Part shown: positions 17,126 to 26,044 of the stretch, one piece after another
How positions within the stretch are numbered: the stretch's first letter is position 1
Layout of the letters: every line of letters starts with the position of its first letter
Translations under genes and position numbers: made by a program
DNA from: Caulobacter sp. RHG1
Lineage (GTDB): Bacteria > Pseudomonadota > Alphaproteobacteria > Caulobacterales > Caulobacteraceae
NCBI RefSeq assembly: GCF_013181195.1
Contig: NZ_SMZP01000005.1
Span: 124,001-188,000 of the forward strand
Direction of reading: 5' to 3'
Length of the DNA stretch: 64,000 bases
The notes under the pieces: model-generated
What the model saw: the letters and a program-made list of their open reading frames with translations, nothing else
Databases searched by the model: none
Told to the model about the DNA's origin: nothing

Positions 17126-18490
17126 ATGACCAAGGCTGCGGGGGCGAGCCTTCTGTTCCTTCTGGCGATGACCGGCCAGGCCCACGCTCAAGCCGGGGCC
17201 GAGCCGCCGGTGGCCTATGTGGTCAAGCCGGGCGACACGCTGATCGGCCTGGGCCGCGCTTACCTGAACCGTCCCGACGACTATCGGACGGTGCAGAAGA
17301 CCAACCGCGTCAGCAAGCCCACGCGCCTCCAGCCTGGCTCGCGGCTGCACATCGACCCCAACCTGCTGAAGTCGGCCCCGATCGCCGCCAGCATCTCGGC
17401 TTTCAGCGGCCCGGTGCAGGTCGAGGCCAATGGCCAGCGCATCCCCGCCCGCGTCGGCATGCCCCTGGCCGAGGGCCAGGTGGTGATCACCGGCCCCGGC
17501 GCCTTCGCCACCTTCGAGATGGAAGACGGCTCGCGCGTCACCCTGCCGTCCAACACCCGTGTGCGGATCAACCGCCTGCGCCAGGTGCTGATCAACAACG
17601 CCCCCCAGCGGGTGTTTCAGCTGGACCAGGGTCGCGGCACGATCTCGGCGACCCCGGCGACCACGCCCGACGCCCGCTTCGAGGTCCGCACCCCCGTCTC
17701 GGTCTCGGCCGTGCGCGGCACCGAATTCCGGGTCGGCGCCGACGGCGACAAAGCCCAAACAGAAGTGCTGAAGGGCGCAGTCGGCGTCGATCTCGGCGCC
17801 CTGCCGAAGGGGTCCGCGCCAGTTCAGGCCGGCTTCGGCGTCAGCGCCACGCCCGGCGGCGTCGGCGGCCCGGTGGCCCTGCTCCCCGCCCCGAAGATGG
17901 GTCCTGGCGGCCAGACCCAGAGCGACGCGATCGTCCGATTCACCCTGCAGCCGGTGGAAGGCGCGCGCGCCTATCGCCTGCAGCTGGCCCGCGACGCCGG
18001 CTTCATCGACATCTTCTCCGAGGTGATGACCGACGCCACCAGCTTCGCCCCGACGGCGGACTTCGGCCAGGTCGCCAACGGCACCTATTTCGTTCGCCTG
18101 ACCGCGCTGGACCAGGGAGGGCTGGAAGGCTTCCCGGCCGACTACAGCTTCGATCGCGACCTCAACACCCTGACCGCCGGCGCGCCCAGCGACACGCGCG
18201 AGGGCAAGCACCGCAAGTTCCTGTTCCGCTGGAGCGCGGCGGGCGAAGGCGTGCGCAACTATCGCTTCCAGATGTTCTCCGACGCCAACGACCAGGTGCC
18301 GGTGGTGGACCAGCCGGGCCTGACCGAGCCGCAGGTGACCGTGACCGACCTGCCGGCAGGCGCCTACCAGTGGCGGGTGATCGCCACGCGCTTCAAGGAC
18401 GGCATCGTCAGCGAAAAGGCAGGCTCGCTGCAACCGCTGCAGATCGGTCAGCCGAAACAGACCGGCCCCTCCAAGCCATCGCGTAAGTGA
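17126..18490 (+). CDS. Secreted LysM-FecR domain protein
   Basis: A 454-residue exported protein. Signal peptide is MTKAAGASLLFLLAMTGQAHA. Residues about 30-75 form a LysM peptidoglycan-binding motif (AYVVKPGDTLIGLGRAYL, LQPGSRLHID). A FecR domain follows at about 115-220 (GQVVITGPGAFATFEMEDGS, VRTPVSVSAVRGTEFRVGAD), and the C-terminal half has two fibronectin-like repeats (ARAYRLQLARDAGF and VRNYRFQMFSDAN). FecR/LysM proteins next to CHASE2 kinases are thought to form an envelope-sensing unit; binding of wall material and signalling to the kinase are inferences. GTGA overlap with the kinase gene indicates translational coupling. Confidence 0.88.
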   Translation: MTKAAGASLLFLLAMTGQAHAQAGAEPPVAYVVKPGDTLIGLGRAYLNRPDDYRTVQKTNRVSKPTRLQPGSRLHIDPNLLKSAPIAASISAFSGPVQVEANGQRIPARVGMPLAEGQVVITGPGAFATFEMEDGSRVTLPSNTRVRINRLRQVLINNAPQRVFQLDQGRGTISATPATTPDARFEVRTPVSVSAVRGTEFRVGADGDKAQTEVLKGAVGVDLGALPKGSAPVQAGFGVSATPGGVGGPVALLPAPKMGPGGQTQSDAIVRFTLQPVEGARAYRLQLARDAGFIDIFSEVMTDATSFAPTADFGQVANGTYFVRLTALDQGGLEGFPADYSFDRDLNTLTAGAPSDTREGKHRKFLFRWSAAGEGVRNYRFQMFSDANDQVPVVDQPGLTEPQVTVTDLPAGAYQWRVIATRFKDGIVSEKAGSLQPLQIGQPKQTGPSKPSRK

Positions 18491-20766
18491 CGAAGATCGC
18501 CTCCCGAACCCGCACCAATCCGCCGCCCTCCGGCCGGCTTCTGTCGTGGCTGCTGCTGGCGACCCTGGCCAGCCTGGTCATGGCCGTGTTCGCCATCGCC
18601 CCTCCCAAGCGGGTGGACGACGTCCTGTACGACGTCTTGATCCGCGCCGATGGTCGCCCCGCCGATCCTTCGATCCTGATCATCGACATCGACGACCGCA
18701 GCCTGGCCCAGCTGGGCGCCTGGCCGTGGTCGCGCACGGTCCATGCCGACATGATCGATCAGCTGGACCAAGCCGGCGCCAAGGCCATCGTCTACGACAT
18801 CCTGTTCAACCAGCCCGCCGCCGATCCGGCCCAGGACCAGGCGCTGGGCGCGGCTGTCGCCCGCTCAGGCAAGGTCTATCTGCCGCAGTTCCTGGCGGAG
18901 GGCGAAGGCGAGGCTCCCTCCCGCGTCATCGGCCCCGTCCCCAGCGTCGCCGCCGGCGCGGCCGGCGTCGGCCTGGCCCACGTCCGGTTCGACGACGACG
19001 GCGTGGTTCGCCGCATGGCGCCGTTCGAAGCCCATGGACCTGCGCTGAGCCCCGATCTCGTCACCGTCGTCCACCGCGCCACCCGGCCGCAGGACGGTCC
19101 CGATCCGACCCGCGGCGCCGAACAAACCCTGCTGGTGCCGTTCGCCGGACCGCCGTCGATCTACCGCCATGTCAGCTTCTCCAGCGTGCTGCAGGGCGAA
19201 GTGCCGGCCGAACTGATCGCCGGCCGCACGGTCTTCATCGGCATGACCGCGCCGGGCCTGGGCCCCGCCTTCCCCACCCCGGTGACCCCCGACGCGGCCA
19301 GCATGACCGGCGTGCAGCTGCAAGCCAGCGTCCTGGATGGCCTGCGCAGCGGCCAGATGATCACCCCGGTCGGTCCGTTCGGCCGGGTGGTCTTCACCTT
19401 GACCCTGCTATGGCTGCTGATGGCCGGCCTGCTGGTGCTGCCGCCGCGCGCCAACCTGGTGCTGACCATCGGCCTGTGCCTGGTGGGCCTGGCCTATTCG
19501 GCGGCGATGTTCTGGCTGGGCCGCATCTGGCTGTCGCCGATCGCCACCGTCATCGGCCTCAAGATCGTCGCCCTGGTCTGGGGCTGGACTCAGTTGGGCC
19601 GGGTCAACGATCTGCTCAGCCACGAACTGGCCCGCATCCGCACCATTGCTCGTGGCCGCAAGCCCGCCGCCCCGGTCGGCTTCGAGGGCGACGTCGTGGC
19701 CCGCCAGGCCTCCAGCCTGGGCGAGGCCATCAGCCATATCGACGACCTGCGCCGGTTCTCGGCCGACGCCCTGTTCAGCCTGCCCGACGCCACCCTGGTG
19801 GCCAACATCCGTGGCCGGGTGATCGCCGCCAACGCCGCCGCCGAGGCGCTGTTCAAGTCGTTGCCGCCGCAGGGCGCCTCACTGGCCGACCTGATCAACA
19901 CCCTGGAGCCGCTGGGCCACCGCTTCGAGCTGGATTGGCCGCAGGCGACGGAGCGCCACGCCCCGATCGACCTGCACCTGGCCGACGGCCGGGCCTTCCA
20001 CCTGCAGACCGTGTTCCGCCGCGACGCCCAAGGCGCGCCGGCCGGCTGGATCGTGCGGCTGGCCGACATCTCGATCCTCACCGCCGCCATGCGCCAGCGC
20101 GAACAGGCGCTGCAGCTGCTGACCCACGACATGCGCTCGCCGCAGACCTCGATCCTGGCCCTGCTGGCCACGACCCCGGACGTGCCGCCGGAGCTGGCCG
20201 AGCGGATCTCGGCCTATGCCCGCCGCACGCTGGCGCTGGCGGACGGCTTCGTGCAGCTGGCGCGCGCCGAGGTCACGCCGGTGTTCCTGGAGCCCGTCGA
20301 CCTTTCCGACGTCGCCGTCGAGGCCATCGACGAGGTCTGGCCGCAGTCGGCTCAGCGCAAGATCCGCATCGAACAGGTCGGCGGCGACGCGCCGCTTATG
20401 GTTCTGGGCGATCGCAGCGTCCTGGCCCGCACCCTGGTCAATCTGCTGGGCAACGCCGTGAAGTACGGCCCCGAGGGCTCGGCCATCACCGTCGCCCTGT
20501 CCGAGCGCCCTTCCGACAGCGGCCCGACGGTCGAGGTGTCGGTCGCCGACCAGGGCCCGGGCTTCTCACGCGAAGAGGCCGCCACCGCCTTCCGCCCGTT
20601 CCAGCGCTTCGAGCGTCCGGGATCGGAGGCCGCCGGCGGCGCTGGCCTGGGCCTGGCCTTCGTGCACGCGGCCATCGCCCGCCATGGCGGGGAGGTCTCG
20701 TGCCGCAGCGAACCCGGCGTCGGCTCGGAATTCACCGTCAGCTTGCCCCGCCACGGAGTGGGCTAG
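18487..20766 (+). CDS. CHASE2-PAS sensor histidine kinase
   Basis: A 759-residue membrane kinase starting at GTG within the upstream stop (GTGA). A TM helix at about 17-38 leads into a periplasmic CHASE2 domain (VDDVLYDVLIRADGRPADPS, IIDIDDRSLAQLGAWPWSR, FIGMTAPGL). Three more hydrophobic segments lie at about 300-370, then a PAS-like domain (FSLPDATLVANIRGRVIAAN). The kinase core has His547 in LLTHDMRSPQTS, N box LVNLLGNAVKYG, G1 VADQGPGFS and G2 AGLGLAFVHAAI. It probably phosphorylates the regulator at 16407, with the LysM-FecR protein providing the outer input. Confidence 0.92.
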   Translation: MTKIASRTRTNPPPSGRLLSWLLLATLASLVMAVFAIAPPKRVDDVLYDVLIRADGRPADPSILIIDIDDRSLAQLGAWPWSRTVHADMIDQLDQAGAKAIVYDILFNQPAADPAQDQALGAAVARSGKVYLPQFLAEGEGEAPSRVIGPVPSVAAGAAGVGLAHVRFDDDGVVRRMAPFEAHGPALSPDLVTVVHRATRPQDGPDPTRGAEQTLLVPFAGPPSIYRHVSFSSVLQGEVPAELIAGRTVFIGMTAPGLGPAFPTPVTPDAASMTGVQLQASVLDGLRSGQMITPVGPFGRVVFTLTLLWLLMAGLLVLPPRANLVLTIGLCLVGLAYSAAMFWLGRIWLSPIATVIGLKIVALVWGWTQLGRVNDLLSHELARIRTIARGRKPAAPVGFEGDVVARQASSLGEAISHIDDLRRFSADALFSLPDATLVANIRGRVIAANAAAEALFKSLPPQGASLADLINTLEPLGHRFELDWPQATERHAPIDLHLADGRAFHLQTVFRRDAQGAPAGWIVRLADISILTAAMRQREQALQLLTHDMRSPQTSILALLATTPDVPPELAERISAYARRTLALADGFVQLARAEVTPVFLEPVDLSDVAVEAIDEVWPQSAQRKIRIEQVGGDAPLMVLGDRSVLARTLVNLLGNAVKYGPEGSAITVALSERPSDSGPTVEVSVADQGPGFSREEAATAFRPFQRFERPGSEAAGGAGLGLAFVHAAIARHGGEVSCRSEPGVGSEFTVSLPRHGVG

Positions 20767-21245
20767 GCGGCCTTCGCTGTCAGCCGCAGCGCCTTGACCA
20801 GCAAATCGGCGACGACGGCGGGCGTTTCCTTGCGTGCGCGCACCGAGGACCAGGCCAATGTCTTGCCCGTCTTGGCGTCCAGCACCGCCAGGGTGACGGC
20901 GCGGACGGGGCCCTTGCGATTCCAAGGCCGTATCGGCGGGATCGGGCTGCGCCAGGTGGGCGAGGCGTTCTCAGCCGCGGCCGTCGATACCCCCATCGTG
21001 CTGGGAGCCAGCGACACGCCGACCTGAATCAGGAAATCGGGCCTAGCGCCGACCTGCGCGCCCAGGCGGCTGATCGCCTCGGCCTGGACCGCCTGAGCGA
21101 AGGCGTCTTCCGCAGGGCTGGCCGGGGCGCCGACGGTCGCCCCCTGCAGGACGGTGACGTCGCCCTCGCCGATAGCGCGCGGCGAGGCGCAGGCGCTCAG
21201 GGCCAGCAAGCCGGCCGCAACCAGCATAGGCGTCCAGGTCCGCAT
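20763..21245 (-). CDS. Hypothetical lipoprotein (DUF4136/LPS-assembly-like size)
   Basis: A 160-residue lipoprotein: MRTWTPMLVAAGLLALSACAS has a lipobox (LSAC). The mature part contains EAISRLGAQVGARPDFLIQVGVSLAP and VTLAVLDAKTGKTLAWSSV, a pattern seen in small outer-membrane lipoproteins with a DUF4136-like fold, though I cannot assign the family securely. ATG 21245 follows GGGGAGG at good spacing; a longer frame upstream is less likely. Its stop overlaps the convergent kinase stop at 20763-20766. Confidence 0.7.
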   Translation of the reverse strand: MRTWTPMLVAAGLLALSACASPRAIGEGDVTVLQGATVGAPASPAEDAFAQAVQAEAISRLGAQVGARPDFLIQVGVSLAPSTMGVSTAAAENASPTWRSPIPPIRPWNRKGPVRAVTLAVLDAKTGKTLAWSSVRARKETPAVVADLLVKALRLTAKAA

Positions 21246-21301
21246 GATCGGCCTCCCCAAAAGTTCCGACATGTGAACGATAACCCCAGCGCCTCGTCAG
21301 G

Positions 21302-21478
21302 TCACGCCAGCCACGCGCCCACGGTCACGCCGCCGAACACGATCAGCGCCCAGGCTGCGGCGGCGGCCAGGATCGCGAGAACGATCGGAGCATAGCGGCG
21401 ACGTCTGCGCTGCGGCGGGCGCTGTGACACCGTCTGATGTCGCACGCCGCGGCGGATCTGGATGTCGATCGGGCTCAT
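21302..21478 (-). CDS. Small single-pass membrane protein, 58 aa
   Basis: MSPIDIQIRRGVRHQTVSQR is followed by an Arg-rich stretch (PPQRRRRRY) and one hydrophobic helix (PIVLAILAAAAAWALIVFGG) ending GAWLA. The positive-inside rule places the N-terminus in the cytosol. ATG 21478 follows GGGAGGG at suitable spacing. No known family is recognised; the strong ribosome site and clean topology support a real gene that length filters would miss. Confidence 0.65.
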   Translation of the reverse strand: MSPIDIQIRRGVRHQTVSQRPPQRRRRRYAPIVLAILAAAAAWALIVFGGVTVGAWLA

Positions 21479-21888
21479 TCCGGGCCCTCCCTTAGCCGCA
21501 ACCGTGGGAGGTTAACGACGCCCACGCCATTACGACCAGTCACGAGCCTGCTGTTTTTACAATGGATTACATTGCCGGCTTGCACAGCCTGCGGACGAAT
21601 TAGACCGCACTCCGACCGAAGTCGTCAAAACATCCAGGCGGATAAAGACGTTATCGCCCCACGCAAGCCGCCGCGACATTTCGCCACATAAAGCCAAGTC
21701 CAGGCGCCCCCCTTCTCGACTCAGGGTTGGTGAAATCATGAGCTGGACAACAGAAACCGGGACATTCTCGTCAAAGGCCTTCGAATTGTCTGGTCAATGT
21801 CCTGAATGGTCCTCGACTGTCGCTCGAACTAACGATCGTCTTTCGATCAAAAAGATGGATAGTGCGGCGCCATTAGGGGCGGGCATCG
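21479..21888. other. Gene-free interval upstream of ECF sigma operon
   Basis: About 410 bases, lower in GC than the surroundings around 21550-21690 and 21770-21870. It must contain the promoter of the sigma-FecR-receptor operon. A short frame opening at 21738 runs into the sigma gene in another frame and is probably chance. No terminator or repeat was recognised. Confidence 0.5.
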
Positions 21889-22434
21889 GTGGATACGGGA
21901 GATTCTTTGAGCGTCACGGACTCGGACAAGGCCTTGCTGCTTGGCCTGTACGAGCAGAAGCGCGCCAATCTGGCGCGTTTCTACGCGGCGCGTCTGGGCT
22001 CCCGCGCCGAGGCTGAGGACCTGGTGCAGGATCTCTACATCCGCATCAGCGGCATGGAGCATGTCGGGCCGATCGACAATCCATCCGCCCTGCTGCACCG
22101 CATCGCCTCGAACCTGATGCTGGACCGGCTGCGCAGCCAGAAGCGCTCAGGCGCGCGCGACGCCGACTGGCGCGCGGTCAACACCGTCGCCATGGCCGGT
22201 CACGATGTCGCCGATGAGCCGACCGCCGAGGCCGTCGTCGAGAGCCGTCAGCGCCTGAAGGCCCTGGTCGACGCCGTCGAGGACCTGCCGGGCAAGACCA
22301 AGCAGGCCTTTCAACTGCACAAGCTGGAGGGCTTCAGCCACGCCGAAACCGCCCGTCGCATGGGCATCAGTATCAGCACCGTGGAAAAGCACATAAGCTC
22401 TGCCTTGAAGACCCTGACGAGGCGGCTCCGTTGA
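21889..22434 (+). CDS. ECF RNA polymerase sigma factor (FecI-like)
   Basis: A 181-residue sigma factor with only regions 2 and 4. Region 2 has FYAARLGSRAEAEDLVQDLYIRI and NPSALLHRIASNLMLDRLRSQKR (core and -10 recognition); region 4 has LPGKTKQAFQLHKLEGFSHAETARRMGIS, then TVEKHISSALKTLTRRL (helix-turn-helix for -35). GTG 21889 or TTG 21907 could be the start; each has a partial ribosome site. Followed by FecR and a TonB receptor in the classical FecI-FecR-FecA order, so it likely activates this or a related transport operon on ligand sensing. Confidence 0.92.
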   Translation: MDTGDSLSVTDSDKALLLGLYEQKRANLARFYAARLGSRAEAEDLVQDLYIRISGMEHVGPIDNPSALLHRIASNLMLDRLRSQKRSGARDADWRAVNTVAMAGHDVADEPTAEAVVESRQRLKALVDAVEDLPGKTKQAFQLHKLEGFSHAETARRMGISISTVEKHISSALKTLTRRLR

Positions 22435-22519
22435 TTTATGACATGTCGCATGGGGGATGGCGCAGAACGGCGACGTCTATGGGCCAGGGGATGATGGATC
22501 CTCGTGGGAGCACCACCGG

Positions 22520-23497
22520 ATGAGCCGGTCAGCGCAACATCTGCAGGAGGCGGCCGATTGGCTGACCAGGCTGCAGCGGCCGGAGGTCGATGAGACCGAC
22601 TGGCTGGCGTTCGACGCCTGGCTTTCCGAGCCCGGCGCGCAGGAGGCGTATGACGCCATCCAGGCCGTGGACGAAGAGATCTTCCACCGGGGTCCAGCCA
22701 TGCGCTCAGCCCTGACCAAGCCCCGCACCGCGACCGCCAGGCAGCCGTTCGCTGTCGACTGGCGCTGGCTGGGCGGCCTGGGCGCGACCGCCGCCGCCCT
22801 CGCCGTCGCTGTGACGGTGGCCCCGTGGGGCGAGCTGTTGCCGCAACCCGACACCCTGTACACGACCGCCAAGGGCGAAAGTCGCGCGGTGCAGCTGGCC
22901 GACGGCAGCCACATCGACCTGAACACCGACTCGCACCTGTCCGTGCGCCTGGAGAAGGACGCCCGCCGCGTCACCGTCCACGATGGCCAGGCCCTGTTCG
23001 ACGTAGCGCACGACGCCCATCGTCCCTTCCTGATCACGGCCGGCGACGAGACCGTGCGCGTGGTCGGCACCAAGTTCGACGTCCGCCGCCGCGACGGCCA
23101 GCTCAGCATCACCGTGCTGCGCGGCCTGGTCGAGGTCTCGACCGACGGTCAGGATGAGCCGGTGCGCCTGCGTCCCGGCCAGATGCTGGAGCACACCGAA
23201 GGCGCGGCCAGCATCACGGTCAGCAAGGTCGCCGCTGAGGACCAGGTCGGCTGGAAGTCGGGCCGACTGATCTATCGCGACCAGCCGCTGGGCCGTATCG
23301 TCAGCGACATCAACCGCTATTTCGACCGACCGCTTCGCCTCGAAGGCGAAAACACCGCAGACCTTCGGTTTACCGGCGTATTGATCGTGGATGGCCAGGA
23401 TGCGATGGTCCGCCGCCTTTCTAGCTTGATGCCGATTTCGGCGACGCCGACCGATGATGCGATTGTCCTGCGCGGAAGGCCGTCCGCTTCACATTAG
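22520..23497 (+). CDS. FecR-type anti-sigma / sigma regulator
   Basis: About 325 residues. The cytosolic N-terminus (HLQEAADWLTRLQRPEVDETDWLAFDAWL) is the DUF4880 sigma-binding segment, a single transmembrane helix is WLGGLGATAAALAVAVTVAP, and the periplasmic FecR domain has ESRAVQLADGSHIDLNTDS, VRVVGTKFDVRRRDG and LVEVSTDGQ. A C-terminal DUF4974-like part follows (PLGRIVSDINRYFDRPL). It should hold or activate the ECF sigma in response to the receptor. ATG 22520 has GGGAG 10 bases upstream; an alternative ATG at 22457 extends the protein by 21 residues. Confidence 0.9.
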   Translation: MSRSAQHLQEAADWLTRLQRPEVDETDWLAFDAWLSEPGAQEAYDAIQAVDEEIFHRGPAMRSALTKPRTATARQPFAVDWRWLGGLGATAAALAVAVTVAPWGELLPQPDTLYTTAKGESRAVQLADGSHIDLNTDSHLSVRLEKDARRVTVHDGQALFDVAHDAHRPFLITAGDETVRVVGTKFDVRRRDGQLSITVLRGLVEVSTDGQDEPVRLRPGQMLEHTEGAASITVSKVAAEDQVGWKSGRLIYRDQPLGRIVSDINRYFDRPLRLEGENTADLRFTGVLIVDGQDAMVRRLSSLMPISATPTDDAIVLRGRPSASH

Positions 23498-23518
23498 CGC
23501 TCCTGAGCGGGTCCGGCC

Positions 23519-25915
23519 CTGAGCCGGGCCTGCATCTTCTTGGCCGCCGCCATCCTGGCGACGAGCGGCCGCGCGGCGATCGCCGCGGACCAGCGCGTGC
23601 GCCTGGACATCCGAAAGCCCACCGCCGCCGAAACCCTGATCGAGCTGGGAATCCGCATGGGCGTCAGCCTGGGCGGCGTCGAAGCCTGCAAGGGCCCCGG
23701 CGTTCCCCTCATTGGCCCCTATACGCTGAAAGAGGCTCTGGACCGGCTGACCTCCGAGGGCGGGGGCTGCCGCTACGCGTTCATCGACGCGCGCACGGTG
23801 CGTTTCTGGCTGCCGCCCCCGCCAGCGCCGGCGCGGTTCAGGCCCCTTCCCCAGCCAGCGCTCGCACAGCCTGAAACGATCGCCCCCCTGGCCCCGCTGG
23901 TGATCAGCGCCGGCAAGCGCCCCGCGCGCCTGGGCAGTTTGCCCGGCGGGGTCAGCGTCATCGGCGCATCGCAGTTGCAGGACACCGGCGTCGGCGAAAC
24001 GGCTTCGGTCTCCCGCCAGACCGCCGGCTTCATCACCACCAATCTGGGCGCGGCACGGAACAAGATCCTGCTGCGCGGCCTGTCAGACGGCACCTTCACG
24101 GGTCGCACCCAGTCGACGGTCGGGACCTATCTCGACGACCTGCCGGTCAACTACAACGCGCCCGATCCGGACCTGCGGCTGATCGATGTCGACCGGGTCG
24201 AGGTGATGCGTGGCCCGCAAGGCGCCCTGTACGGCGGCGGGTCCCTGAGCGGGGTCTACCGCATCGTCACCCGCACCCCGGAGCTGGGCGCCTGGTCAGC
24301 CTCGCTCGGCGCGACCACGGCCAGCACCCAATCCGGTTCGGACAGCTACCGCCTGGAAGGCGTCGTCAATGCGCCGACCAGCCAGAACTCGGCGCTGCGG
24401 GCAGCGGCCTACTACGATCTTGACGGCGGCTATCTGGACGACGTCGCCCTGCGCCTGTCCAACGTCGACAGCACAACTCGCCGAGGCGGCCGGGCGGTCT
24501 GGCGCGCCGATCTCGGCGACTGGCAGGTGCGATTGAGCGCGGCCGGCCAGACCATCTCGTCCAAGGACACCCAGTACGTCACTCTGGCCCCGACGGGTCC
24601 GCGCCGCGCCAACCAGGTACGCGAGACCCACCAGAATCGCCTGGGCCTGGCCTCGATGAAGATCACCGGGTCCGGCGACTGGGGCCGGCTTGAGGCCGTG
24701 ACCGGCTATGTCACCCATCGCTTCGCCAGCCGCTACGACGCCACCCTGTCGCTCAGCCAGTTCTCCGAGCAGGCCATCGAGCTGGGCGTCTATGACGAGC
24801 GCTCCAAGGTGCGGATGGCCGTGCAGGACGTGCTCTACACCGGCCCAGAGCGCGGCCGGCTGCGCTGGCTGATCGGGGCCTTCACCGCCACCAGCATCGA
24901 GGAAAGCGACGCCGACCTGCGCGCCCGCACCGCCGCCATGACCCGCAGCGTCTATGACGAGGACCGCAAGGATCGACTGAACGAATACGCCCTCTATGGC
25001 GAGGCCAGCTATGACCTGGGCGGCGGCTGGCGGATCGCGGCCGGCGGCCGCAAGTTCAGGACCACCGTCCACACCCGCTCCTACGTCACCGCCCCAGCGC
25101 CGGGGCAGTCGCGCGACCTGGACCGCAAGGCCGGCTTCGAGGGCTTCTCGCCCAAGCTGTCCCTCCAGCGCGAGCTGCCGCACGGCGGCCTGATCTATCT
25201 GCTGACCTCGGAGGGCTATCGCGCTGGCGGGTTCAACTCCGGAGGCCTGGTCACGCCCAGCGAGACCCGCCGCGTCTTCCGCCCCGACCACCTGCGCAAC
25301 TACGAAGCGGGGATGACGCTGAATCCCTGGAACGGGCGGATCAGCCTGCGTACGGCGGTGTTCTATGACGACTGGCGCAACATCCAGACCGACCAGTATT
25401 TCGCCTCGGGCCTGTCCTACACCGCCAACATCGGCGACGGCCGCAACCGCGGGGTCGAGGTCGAGACCGCCTGGCGCGCCACGCCGCGCCTGACCCTGTC
25501 GGCCAACGCCCTGTTCAACGATCCCCAGCTGACCCGCATCGCGCCCGGCTATGGCGTCACCGACAGCGCCCGCCTGCCCGGCGTGCCCGACGTCTCGTTC
25601 GGCAGCTTGGTGACCTATCATCGCCCCGTCACGACGCGCACCACGCTGATGCTGACCGCCGAAACCGGCTACATCGGCGAATCGCGGCTGACCTTCGACC
25701 CGCGCTATTCGCCGACCATGGGCGGCTACTACACCGGCAAGCTGTCGGCCCAGCTGCTGACCGACCGCTGGCGCGCGGCCCTGTTCGTCAGCAATCCCTG
25801 GAACAGCTCCAGCGACACCTTCGCCTACGGCAATCCGTTCAGCTTCGGCCAGGTGCGCCAGGTGACGCCGCAGCGCCCGCGGACCTGGAGCCTGGCGCTG
25901 AGCGCCAACTTCTAG
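23519..25915 (+). CDS. TonB-dependent receptor with N-terminal STN signalling domain
   Basis: About 798 residues. After the signal sequence comes a secretin/TonB short N-terminal (STN) domain (RVRLDIRKPTAAETLIELGIRMG, GPYTLKEALDRLTSEGG), as in FecA-type transducers that signal to FecR. The plug has ASVSRQTAGFITTNLG, KILLRGLSDGTF, DRVEVMRGPQGALYGGGSLSG; the barrel ends WSLALSANF with terminal Phe. No ATG or GTG is available after the in-frame stop at 23504: either CTG 23519 (giving a full n-region SRACIFLAAAILATSG) or TTG 23540 must start the protein. I chose CTG because it completes the signal peptide. Confidence 0.85.
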   Translation: MSRACIFLAAAILATSGRAAIAADQRVRLDIRKPTAAETLIELGIRMGVSLGGVEACKGPGVPLIGPYTLKEALDRLTSEGGGCRYAFIDARTVRFWLPPPPAPARFRPLPQPALAQPETIAPLAPLVISAGKRPARLGSLPGGVSVIGASQLQDTGVGETASVSRQTAGFITTNLGAARNKILLRGLSDGTFTGRTQSTVGTYLDDLPVNYNAPDPDLRLIDVDRVEVMRGPQGALYGGGSLSGVYRIVTRTPELGAWSASLGATTASTQSGSDSYRLEGVVNAPTSQNSALRAAAYYDLDGGYLDDVALRLSNVDSTTRRGGRAVWRADLGDWQVRLSAAGQTISSKDTQYVTLAPTGPRRANQVRETHQNRLGLASMKITGSGDWGRLEAVTGYVTHRFASRYDATLSLSQFSEQAIELGVYDERSKVRMAVQDVLYTGPERGRLRWLIGAFTATSIEESDADLRARTAAMTRSVYDEDRKDRLNEYALYGEASYDLGGGWRIAAGGRKFRTTVHTRSYVTAPAPGQSRDLDRKAGFEGFSPKLSLQRELPHGGLIYLLTSEGYRAGGFNSGGLVTPSETRRVFRPDHLRNYEAGMTLNPWNGRISLRTAVFYDDWRNIQTDQYFASGLSYTANIGDGRNRGVEVETAWRATPRLTLSANALFNDPQLTRIAPGYGVTDSARLPGVPDVSFGSLVTYHRPVTTRTTLMLTAETGYIGESRLTFDPRYSPTMGGYYTGKLSAQLLTDRWRAALFVSNPWNSSSDTFAYGNPFSFGQVRQVTPQRPRTWSLALSANF

Positions 25916-26044
25916 GCGCATCCCCTTCGCAAACCCGTTGCACGGTCGCAACATTTCTCCGGCCGGGAGCGGGGGGCGGCCCGAACCGGCGACGTCATCA
26001 CATCGAAGCGGTTGCGGGGGCGGCCGCTCACCGAGGATGTGAGT

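Noticed and set aside
21738..22016. 92-codon plus-strand frame beginning MSWTTETGTF before the ECF sigma gene
   Set aside because: Has a weak ribosome-like site, but the second half lies in a different frame of the sigma gene and the sequence has no domain or clear codon bias.
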